From Nectonema munidae (lineage: Eukaryota > Nematomorpha > Nectonematoida > Nectonematidae), in assembly GCA_030549495.1 (NCBI GenBank), contig JAUIRK010000819.1, positions 52,501 through 116,500 on the forward strand: a stretch of DNA of 64,000 nucleotides, given 5' to 3'. The position numbers were made by a program, and so were the translations under genes. The notes under the pieces were generated by a model. It had not been told where the DNA came from, did not search any database, and saw only the letters and a list, made by a program, of their open reading frames with translations. Positions 40,601 to 52,600 of this stretch are shown here, one piece after another (the first letter of the stretch is position 1; every line of letters starts with the position of its first letter).

Positions 40601-43600
40601 GCATAGTTGCTTAATAAATTATCTTAACACATAACAGGAATCTAGTTCGTAGTATCCGACAGATCGCTATAAGCGGCAACTGTATCAACATTTTTAATTC
40701 TTTGCAATGAAAAGGGGTATCAGAAGTGTGTTGAGGCACGTCTTAGCCTAGGTTAAATGATGTTTTTTTTTATTCATTAACATTTTTGTCCTTTTATATC
40801 TATAAGAAAATTTTATCCTATTGAATAATATTCACCAAATTAACAAAAATATTTTAAAAACATTTGTCTATAAAAATATTTTTTTTGTTGGAAAAAAGTA
40901 ATATTAAGAAGAAATAAAGAAGTGCAAATTAAGTTCTAAAACAAAAACCATTTCAATTGAAAAATTGAAGTGGATGAATAACTTAAAAACATGCAAACCT
41001 ATTGGCCCATTTAAATAAATCTCGAAGAGTTATGAATCCTTCCTTTCCAGCAAAGATTAGAGAGGTTGAGCGAAAGTTTTGTAAATCTTTCATGACATGA
41101 ACCATCTTTTTGGCATAAGATGGAGGAATGCTACTTCTTTGGGACAAAATTTCCTTAAAATGAGAAAACCTTAAGAGAATGTTAAAAAAGCTTCAATTTA
41201 TACTTCTAATTCACATTGTGGTAAGGATGGAAAGTGCAATTCAACAAAGCGACTACGAAAAGCCCGAGATAACTGTTTTCGGCCGCCATAAATCGTATTT
41301 GGGGGATTTTGGGTAGCAAAAAGTATAAACTTTGGATGAGCTTTAATGACTTCTTGCGTTTCAGGAATAAAGTACTCTCGATTTTCATCTAACACGCGAT
41401 TCAATGCCTCTAATAAGTCAGAGGAGGCAAGATTCAATTCGTCAAGAATAAGCCAATAACCATTTATCATTGCTTGGATCAAAGGTCCTAAAAAGTGGCA
41501 AAAAAGATAGAGAGTGAAAACAAAATGAAATCAAAAAGTCAAGATAAACCTTTAATGAACTCTAAAGTATTGGTGACGGAATTAATTCCATATGATCCAA
41601 TATACTCTTGAAGATCGGTGTGTTGATGATTATTAATTCTAACACATTGATTGCCTGACATTTTAGCTAGCCAGTTTATTAAGCTTGTTTTACCTGCAGA
41701 AGTTGGACCTTGAATCAAAATGGGAAAAGAGTTACAAGATGAGATCACTCGTGCCAACAAACACACATTCTTCTTCACGCTAGGAGTGAGAATGTATTGC
41801 TTTGAATACGATCCTTCAATCATCGTTTTTCCTTTGGGAATAGAAAAATTTTCTATAAAAACAACATCATCTTCATTCCTACATTTCATGGGTTTGACGG
41901 AAGATAATTCAAGCATTTTATTTTTGAGTGAGGTAGTGAATATTTCTTTAAAAATTAATTCTTCAACAACTCCATGAAAATTTTGTTCGAGTTCTGTTAA
42001 AAAAGCCAAACAAAAAGCTTGAAATAGAGACTTTTGTGCACTTTGAAACAGATTCTTAGAAGCAACGTACAAAGCCCTACACAAAGTGCGGAGAGAATAC
42101 TTAGGCCAGCAAGGCATTTGTGATGAGTGAGAAGACGATAAAGATTGAGTGAGAAGTGAAGAATCTTTAACTTTCAAATAAAAATTAACAATTCCTTTGT
42201 GAATCGAGAAACCAAGGTTTAGAGGTTTCAGATAAAACTTTGTTATGATGAGTAAATCGTGTGTGTCTACAATATCGTTAACGTGAATAGTTGTGAATCG
42301 ATCTTTGATATTTTGGGGAAGTTCGACTTTATTTATATCGGTTGAGGGATTCATGCAAGCAAAAAGTCGGAAGTTTGGATTTCGAGAGATGAGCCCGTTT
42401 TCGCCTTTATCGTAAAGTGTGATTGATGAGGTTGCGCTTTCTAAAATTGAACTCAAGCTCTCTAAAACGGATGGAGAAGCGAGATTTATTTCATCCAATA
42501 AAATCCATTCACCTAGAAAATCAAGATTAGCAAAGAAATTTGTATCCTTAATTTAATTAACAAACGAAAAAAGACTTACCATTTTTAAGAGTCTTGGTTA
42601 ATACACCATCTGCATACGTGAAGAAGAGTGCGCTGTTTTTAGTCTGAGAAGCCTTTTTATAAACCTCTTCTAAATTGGAAATGTCCAAAATAAGTTTTCT
42701 CCACTTTTTGAAAACATTTTTATTTTTTTCGATTTGTTTGTTAAGTTTCGATTTGGTAACAGACTTTGACTCAAACTTTGAGATGGCCGCTTTACAAACA
42801 AATCGAAGAGAGATGAAGAAGGAATCCCATTTTCGTTGAAGAAAAGCATCTTGAACGGATTTAAGAAACTTGTTATTCTTACTCGTGGAGAACGTTTGCT
42901 CAAAAATGGATAAAAAGATCGTGAAAAGAGGAGTAGCCATGTTAGTCATGGAAATAGGAGAGTATCCGCCATAAAATTGAGCAGATTCGGTATCTCTGCT
43001 CAAATTGAAGACATTTAATTTGATGCGCAGAAGTTGAGCTATGTATTGGAGAAGAGCTGTTTTACCGACTCCACTCTCTCCAACAAGTAAAATGGGTTCG
43101 TTCGCGCATATGCACTGAGTAATTTTGTCTATGAGACAAAGTGAGTGTCGAGTCAACGCCAAAGAATGAGTGCCTCTATTTAAATCTTTAAAAATGGAAT
43201 TTGTTTGATCTATCCTTGATATAGAGTGTTCTAAGGAAGGCTTATTATGGAAGAGAACATGTTCAACCTAAGAATATTTTTAAATTGGACTATTTAGTAG
43301 AATTGACAAAATTAGGAAATTCAAAAGAAATATAAATCCAAAGAAGAACTCAAAATGAGATAAATGTTTTGATTTATGAGGCATAAAGAACAAGGTACTT
43401 AAGGTAAACTAAATTAGACAGTTGGGCAAAAGATAGTTAGAAGCTAATTACTTTGATTGTTTCAATAAAAAATTTCCAAAATTTAAACCGATTAAAGACC
43501 AGTGGGATACCAGGGACCCAAGAAATAAAATACGTCTATTAAAGTATAAAAGAAAACTGAAGATAAGTCTTCAAAATTCAGGACATCAAACGGTTAAGGG

Positions 43601-46600
43601 AATGATAAAAATGTTGTATAAAAAAGCGTTTAAAGAATGAAAGCTTATTCTTGATTTAATAAATATATTAAAGGTCCTCAAAAGGGTATGAAATAAATTA
43701 TCCCCCTTTTATCTTAGTCTACTTAGAACATTTTCAATTTCAAGGCAACACACACACCCACGATTAACTAGTAGAACAGCACGGAGACTAGTGGAGTATT
43801 CAGGGAGAGAAGGGTCATTAGGTCATAGCCCCATTCTTAAAATGAAGTATCGATCTTTTATATTTATTTGCCTTCAAGTTTATTTGAAATAGATATTTTT
43901 GTAAATAGAAATAGAGGAAGTCCTGCGTAGGGCGGGTTTTGCATAAATTTTTATATCTAATTTATAGTTTTTATGGTGAACCAGTCTCATTGAAACGCAT
44001 AGACTTTGAACAACGCGTTCTTGCATAGCGCGGACGTTGATCGTGTTGACCAATTAAACATGTTATGCAAGGAATTCTTGTATATTAGAAATTAAATGTG
44101 ATTTTGTAAATACACCATTGACGATGACAAAGTTTCGATTCATTTTCGATCTGCGCTTATATCTCTCTAAGTGTAATCGGATGCATCTCTTTAGCTGAAG
44201 CAAAAATCAGTAGTTAGATATGTTCTACACATCGACTTATCAAAATGAAAAAGGGTAGAGAAAATGGATTAAAAAAAAAGAATACCATTTCTTTATTCAC
44301 ATTGCAGAATGAAGCAATTTGGCAAGCAAGAAGAAATTTTTCATTGATAGGGTAATTAGATGAAAAAAAAGTGTCAAGCGCATGTGTTACGAAACGCATA
44401 TCACCAGTGTAGGCGGAAGCATCACAATTTGATTGGACAGGAGACGCCTCCAATAGTCTCTTGCAGTATTTGAGAAAAACGCTATAAAAAAGAAGTCCAA
44501 AATCAATATTCAATATCAATCAGGGAATTAGATATGATGACGGGCAATGTTTTGATGAGGATTTAAGATTTACGAATACTTTCGGTGCAAAATTTGGTGA
44601 AATGAAATATATAAAAACAAACATCTGAAAAAACTTCTCAATCAGCGAATAGATCAGCGTTAGATAAATTCAGAATGGTTAGATGTAGGAAATGGTAATT
44701 TGTAAAAATTTTCTATCGCTTACCTTGACAAATATTTCTACACATTTCTAAAAATTATAATATAATGAAGTCTATACAAATAAGATTGCTATAAACCAAT
44801 TACAATCCATCATGTTAAGTGAGAAAGTAGCGCTCTTATAGAATCAAAATCGAATAAGGGATATGTGAAATTTAGTTGACTTCAATAGGCTAGACAAAAG
44901 GTTCCCAAAATGGGGGAAATTTGAGGCTACCGAGGGGAAAAAATACACTGTTTAATAACAATAAAAAATCTTTGATGGATTTCCTCATATCTGAGAGGAA
45001 GAGAAAGAAAGAATGCCTATTCTAGCTCACAGCATTACGAGTAGGAAGTTTGCGCATAGCATTTGAAATACACAAGACCCACAGATCTTGTCTAAGGTAC
45101 ACACATTCCAAGTCTAGTGTGTGTTTGAAAACCTTTCCAAATGGAAAATCTGCCAGTTTTCAAGCGCTTCATTACTGGCAAAGGAATTTTTCAGGAGCTT
45201 ATTTTTTCGAACAGTTATCAAAAAGGCAGTTGTTATAATGGAAGTAGTTGCAGATTTGGAACTGAGTTGGAACTAACTGAAAAGGGTTTGCAGCGCTACT
45301 TTGCTTGGTTCACGATCATGTTGCATAGCTATTTTGAAGCAGAAGCAAACAGGTTTGAAAGGAACTCGCTAGATTCAAACACAAGTACGATGAATTTGAA
45401 AAGGAAACATTGTTTTTCAGTTTTACTGACAAGATGGACCTACTGGCTGTCTTCAGTTTCTTCGTCAAGAAAGCATTTGTAGCACAAATAGCTTATCTTG
45501 CTGATAATTTTGAAACACTGAATGAACTAAATAAGAAATTACAGAAGCACAGCAGACACGTGATTTTGCACTGTGATGCCATCAATGCTTTCATCGCAAA
45601 ATTAGAACCTTCCTTTCATTCTGTTTTCCACAACACGACTTTGTGAGTCTTGATTTTCTATTTAAACTTAAAATCAAGCCCAAAGATACGTAAACGTCTC
45701 GAAGTGAATCATGATATACATAGTGTGCTTGCCAAAACACCCTTATGTTGATGCACTGGTAACCGGTGCATTACAAAAAATAGTTAAAAAGCAACATCAC
45801 CCTTTTCACTAATTTAATTATAAAGTAGACGAACAAACAAAAGTCATTTTAGTTGCTAAAATAAAGACTCTCTATCTGCTTTACTATGTAATCATATGTA
45901 TAATTATTATCAATATATTTCTACATTTTTTAAAATAAACTTCCTTTTTTACTACTCTTTCTCTCTTAAACATGAAAAAAGAAATCTGAAAGGTGGAACT
46001 TAAGGGTAAATAACAGAAACAAGTTAGGTAATCACTGGGCTAGACGGTATTTTTTTATAATTTTTTTTTAAATTTAAAACAGCGGTCAATATATGAGCGA
46101 GAAGCAAAGTTTTTCTTCACCAATCTCTGTATTAAAAGATTGAGTATATTGCATCAGAGCATAATGCAGGGTAAAATGGACGTCGGTATACCGATTTTAG
46201 GGACGAAAAGTCTGCGCGCCCAAATTCAAGAATGGGAAAACAAAAATACTCGATTGTAAATAATACGAATATAACTGATGTTAATAAATCCGACATTAAT
46301 TTCTTTTGTCCACGATTGTAGTTGAGAAGACAAGCCCACGTGTTCATAAATCAATTCTACGTTTGAAATCGACTTTAAAAATGGATGTAAAATAAGGGAT
46401 TATAGATCAGAAAAAAACATCCTTTCAGAGTGAGCAGCAGATGAGACTTTTTGCAGAAGGCTGCGGAGTGAAGTGACAATGGAGACACCACAAAATGGAT
46501 ACTGTATTATAGAAAGAGTATTAATATATATAATATTACATTAATATTTCTCACTATCTTCCGAAGCCTCAAAAGAATGAAGACGTGCGACAACGTGTCA

Positions 46601-49600
46601 TAATTTTATTCATTATACATAGTGTATACTAAATTTTTATTTAAAAATTTTCCGACTTTTCCCTGACTATGCAGTTTCTAGATAGAGATAAAGTCATTAT
46701 TTTTTTCATATTTAAATACAAAAATAGCTTTACCTTGATAGAGATAAATCCATAAAAAATTAAAAAAAATACCTGTACCATAAACATATTTACTTATACA
46801 TGATTACTTTGGATTAAATTTAAAATAGAGAGGAAAATGCTTTGGGATATATCAAAATAATCAGAAACATAATAATACAGTAGAAAGAAAACAAGCGACC
46901 TACCTTGGTGCTGTAAAACCTACGAAGAAACAGGTGGGAGCTGGAGACTGAAGGGTTGCTAAGCCCGTTGAACTGAATAAGTATCAGTCCCTCCTTTAAT
47001 TGAATTAAATTAAATCCTTTATGTTGAATTCATGATGAGTGAACATTGATACAAGGTAAATTATATTGTATTTACTGACTTGTCAAGACAAAACACCAAA
47101 TTTACCATAATGAAAAATCCAAAACTCCTGAAATTTTCAAAAAATCTCTCATCTTTCCAGGTTTCCATGACTTGTAAACACTATGATTATAGTCAATTAC
47201 ATATTAATACAGTATTCCTAGATTTAACGTGTATTTAATTAGATACTTTTTTATAAGAAAGTTTGTTCCGTGCTTCATTTGAAATAATAAAAATGGGAAC
47301 AACTGAGTTTTTCTCAAAATTCTAACTACATATTAGGGCACACACGGGCAATTGATTAACCATTAATTGATTAAGGTTTAACCATTTTGGTTTAACCGGC
47401 AAGAATATTCTCGAAGATTACAGATTGAAAAGTTTTAGAATTTTGTGTCTATAAAAAAATCAGCCAGAAAAATTATCATTATATATTTCTAGATTGCTCA
47501 GACGGGGCAGCTAATCATATTTTTCCTTATAAATTGTGGGTATACAGTATATTTTTGTGTTCTGTGCTATAAGTCATTATTTTTTTTCGTATTAAAATAA
47601 TATCCAATAGTGACCTGACATCAAATGACCTCAACAACAGGCAGTGAAAGTTTTCTTGGGGGCGTTGCCCGTACAACAGATTTTGAAAGTTGTAATCAAC
47701 TCACAACAAAAAAATGTTTTGTATTAAGAAATTGGAAAAATCAATCGATGAATCTTGTGGGAATATGGCAGAAGTTATTAATATTTGAAATGTTGCAAAT
47801 CTGTCTACATCCCAAAAATCTTATGTTGCAAAGAAAATTCGTTATATCTGTGAAAAACATGAAAAATTAATGAAGAATAAAGGACGCAAAACTGTCACAC
47901 AAATGGGAAAAATAAAAGAATTGAATAGACTGAACGACATTGCACATTGAAAATCGGGCAAACTTTTAAAAAACAAAGATTTGGCCTTTCTAGAAAATCA
48001 AAAAGAGCCGAGAAAAATGTTTTTTTGAAATGAAGACAAATAATTCTCAAAACAAAACATCAAAGAGAAAAAAGAGAGATGAATATTACAAGAAATATTT
48101 TAAAAAGTGTTGTCGAAAAAGAAAGCGCTTCTCTTGCTTCTTTTCTTCATAGAAGCTTTGGATCGAACTGGCAGGTAAGCGATGAATGTTGTAGATCCAG
48201 TACTGGTAGCTGCAGATGTCAACTTATATAAAATAACTCTCTCTATATCGTTCATACACAAATCAAGAACAAAAGTTTCATCGTCAATAGCTCGCAATAT
48301 CAAGGATACATTCAAGTCAAATACGTCATTGATAGTGCATTTTGAGGAAAAATTGCTTACACACACTGGAAAGAAGGCTGATCGACTTCTTAACCCATTT
48401 AGGACCAATGTTCCTATTTTGGAACATAAGTAATTTCATCTTCGTCTGCTTTTTTCAATGTCTTTGAATATAAATCGTCTGCGTTTTTTTAGATATCGTC
48501 TGCTTTGCTTAGTCTTAAATGGGTTAATGTAGTATGAGGAAATAATGTTGGAAAACTACTTGCGATTCCTAAGCTATCAAATTGAACCGGTATAGTCATT
48601 GGTAAACAGTTTTGAAAGTACTAGAGGATTGGCCCTCTTGTTCACCATGGAGCGCAGAATTATGTTTTGATACAACTGCAAGTAAAACTGAAATTCACAA
48701 AAAAGCTTGTTCATTCATTCAAAATAACATTTATCATCGGTTGCTCTTTTTGGCATGCAGACATCATATTCATGAGTTATTGATCGCTGCAGTTTTTGAT
48801 ATCTTCTTTGTTTCCAATGGTAGAGATATTGCTCTCATTTAAAGCAAAATCGTATGCCATTTTTGAGTGTTCTTTTCAATTATTTGAACAAAATGATGCT
48901 CATTCTCATCTTTTTGATCAATGGGTTTTGGGAAAAAACAAGGGATCATTTTATTTTTAGAAAAATAACAAAAAAGAAGAAGATCGAGAAGACTATGTAT
49001 CTTTTTCTAGGGAAGCTTCAAGTTCAATTAAGACCTCCAGGAGCTTACAGCAGAGCTCGCTGGATGGGAAAATGCATATATTGCCTCAAAACATATTTAT
49101 TCAGAAATGCGTTTGACATGACACTCCAGAAAAAAATCTTACTGCAAATATCTGCTTTAAATATCACAATGTAGGTTAAAGCCTGATTTACTTCTCCACA
49201 CTTAGCCGATGCTCCAGTCAATGATCTGAATTTTCTTTGTTTTTTGGAAGATTATCGATATGGATAATGGAGGCTAAGAAAATTTTGAACTTCGTGATGC
49301 TCAACAGTCTATTGACCCTCAAAATAATTTCGCGTATTACCCTCTGTCCAAGATTTTTTAAGAATTCGCATAATAACCATGTGAACTGAACAATATTGCA
49401 AATATAACGTGCCATGAGCTATAGCCATTTCTCATTAATGCAACGAAAATCATATCCAAAATTAATACTGAACCAATTCCAGAAGTAATGAGAAAGTAAA
49501 CTTTACGAAAAAAAATATTAAACAACTTAAAAATCAAAAATTTAAAAATTTTGATCACTTTAAATATACGATCTTGAAAAGTTCTAACATGAAGTTAGAA

Positions 49601-52600
49601 GTTCTAAGAAGGTCTAAAAATAAATCTAAAAAAGAAAAAAATCGAATACAATAAATTTAGTATTTAGTATTATAAATCGAATACAATAAATTTAAAGGAA
49701 ATGATTGAATCCATCACATCCATGCTAGATAACGATAAAAATGAAAGCCAAGAACTTGACGTTATTCAATTTTTAAAAGCTCACCGAAGACGTAAAGCAG
49801 TGCTTCCAAGTTTAGCACTTTCAGTGTCGTTCTTTTGCATGCAAGTAAAAATATCAATGATTCGCTCTTTATATTTTCCTATCGGAGAGAAGCTTTTACT
49901 CGACAAAACCTAAAAGGAAAAAAGGTATATGCAAAAATGTGAATATTCAACAAATACTCAAACATTGTGGCATCAATTTGCTTGTCTTGAAATGGAAATG
50001 AGTCTTAAACTAAAAATAAAGACGATGCTTCATAAATTCAATCATAAGGTCAAAACTTTCGAAACATACCTGAAATAGTATCCCGGTTTACAATATGATT
50101 ATTCTAATTGCTTAAAAGGTAGTTATTGTTAAGTGATTAAATAATGAATTTCAATATAATTAGTTTTAAATATTTAGAACATACAAAGTACTTACTCACT
50201 TGTGGTTAAGAAGATTTATATTGGCCTTAATTTATAAAAATGCTATATTCAATTTTTATCCTTGCTAACAAGGAGGGCACTAGTGGGCAATAGCCCACGC
50301 CCCGACTTTTTAATTTTTTTAATATTCTCTTGCAATTTTGCGTTTATATCCTTTGTTAAATCAAAAATTTTGAAGCAAAAGAATTTATAGAACTGTAAGC
50401 GGCAAAGGTCCATCTATTTAATTGAAAGATCCTATATGAATTTAACCTCTCAAAGGATATTTATGCAAAAGTGATTCAGAGCATAAAATAATAAGATTTA
50501 GTAAGATAAAATGAGGCGACTATTTGGGAAGTTATGCTATATATAGGATCAATGTATTTTTAGAATAAGTAAATTTTCTAGTGTGTGCTAGTTTGAGTAT
50601 ATGCTTAAAATAGATACGCTGAACGAAGAAATTAGCGAGCATAAGTGAAGAAATCTTTTTTTCCTACACGACTTGGAAGTGGACAAATTGGGAAATTTAG
50701 TTTTTAGACAGTAGCTATTTTGAAGTTCCAATCCTGAACAAATGTCAACATTGGTTATTGTGTTCAGTGCATCCTAATGTTTCAAAAATGCATATTTTAT
50801 TAAATCTCTAAAAAAAATTGAACGAAAAAACATAAGGATTTTCGTGCTTATAATTTGGTTTAAAAATGTTTTTGAATTTAAACAAAATTCATGTAGTAGA
50901 CAATTTCTAATAGAAAGCAAATTTTAATTGAAAATCTTTCAGAAACTGTAAAAGAAGTTTTTAAAAATATTTGACAAACTCAAAACTTTTCAATGGGAAA
51001 AGTTTGTATTTCGACTCGTTGTAGACATGTTTACTTTAACATTATATAAATATAATTTAAAATTTATTATGGCAGATTAAATCATTGTAAATGTTGAGCT
51101 TGAAAAACATTGTAAATAGATGGGGTTTTCTTCAAAGATAAACACTCAACTCCATAGATATAGGCGTTAAATCTAGAACAAAATCAGATTTGGCTAGATG
51201 TGTAAATGGCTCAACTCTATATCTTCTTCTTCTTCTTTGACTATACCTACTGTATATACTCTTTGTTGAGACCAAGATCTTGGAGTCGCTCTGCTAGTCC
51301 ATTTTTCCATCTTTTGCGTTATCTTCCCTTGCTTCTCTTTCCATTCACTATGGCGTTTTCTTTCTTTGTTAAAAGCTGTCCTTACCACGGTGATTTGCTG
51401 CGTTCACTACTGCCAATACACTTATTCCAACCCCTGTCTTTTCTCTCACTTATTCAGTTTTCTTTTGGTCTTTTAGTGTTACTCCCAATATGTGGGCTCC
51501 GAGGCAGGGATTGAGGATGAGCTCTCAATCCCCTAGAAATGTATCAAACATATGCATTTAGCATATGTTTATATGCTTTTTGTTTATATACATTTAGCTG
51601 AATGGACTTACCAAATACGATTTCTTAAAACTAAAAATAATTTTGTAAATCAAGAAGGAATGAGAATCAGAATAGAAATGATACAAAATTTTGGGCATTA
51701 CGTTCTTTTCTCTTTCAATAAAAAATAAACAAATGAATGAATGTATGGATATAACAAGCACACGAAAATAATAGTGAGGAGCGAAGCGTATAAAACAGTT
51801 AAATTGAATTACTTGAGACAAAACTTCGGGATCAGTAACATTTAGTCCTTTGAGGAAGAGTTTTGTTAAGCCGGCTTGATTATTCAGATACCTCAAAGTT
51901 CTACTCTCTTGCATTTTAGCAGATAATGAAGCAGAAGGAGAGTGCAACTCTTGATTCGATATTCTAAAGAATGAAATAAATGAACATTTTCATGCGTAAA
52001 TGATATTAAGACTCTTGCCGAACGATAATTCACATACGGTTTTGTTTGTTAACTGGAAAATCCAATCAATACAGATATAAGTCAAATAAAAACATAAACT
52101 ACGGCTGTTTATGCGAAATGAAAGCGAGAGAGATATGTGTTCATTGTTAATCAGAAAAGATCTACATAAAAAAATAAATTTACATGCACGTAGATGCTGA
52201 ATTATGTAGAATTATACAATGAAATTAGTTGAAACCAAATACTCAGGAAAAACAAAAAAAAGCTCAGATTATACAATAATCCTAGTAAGAATGATTTAAA
52301 TGTAACTTGATATGTTTTTATGCTCTTAGGTAAATTCAAATAATTTTCATTATTACAATATACTAAAGAAGAGATTTGTTAAAATCAAATATTGATGCAC
52401 AAATTACTATATTACATAACGACTTTTGATTTCAGTATATAAATTTCTAATTTCTCCATGTAAAGTAGAAAATATAAATCAATAAAATGGCAACTTTTTT
52501 TTAAAAGTATTAGACAATTTTCATTTTTAAATGTTTTTTTTATAATTACGAAATGAACTTCTTAAAGTAGTTTCGTTATTATAAGCGTTTTAAGAACCAA

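Larger units (their letters stand above)
44482..51812. other. MDN1 intron 8: 7.3 kb, transposon-rich
   Basis: The largest intron. It holds a ZBED-type hAT fragment (45150-45660), a second transposase fossil (47620-49420) with a nested MITE, a hairpin-bearing GC island (50280-50300) and a GC-rich block (51205-51540). One or more small MDN1 exons may also lie here. Confidence 0.65.

Noticed and set aside
46132-46347. Minus-strand open frame of 71 residues
   Set aside because: It sits in the transposon-filled MDN1 intron and does not match the midasin segment expected there. No splice sites fit.
49701-49913. Plus-strand open frame of 70 residues as the tail of the transposase at 47620
   Set aside because: It follows the fossil but shows none of the expected C-terminal motifs.
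51194-51388. Minus-strand frame rich in Lys and Glu as a possible gene or retroelement piece
   Set aside because: No motif could be tied to a known family, so only the unclassified GC-rich block is reported.
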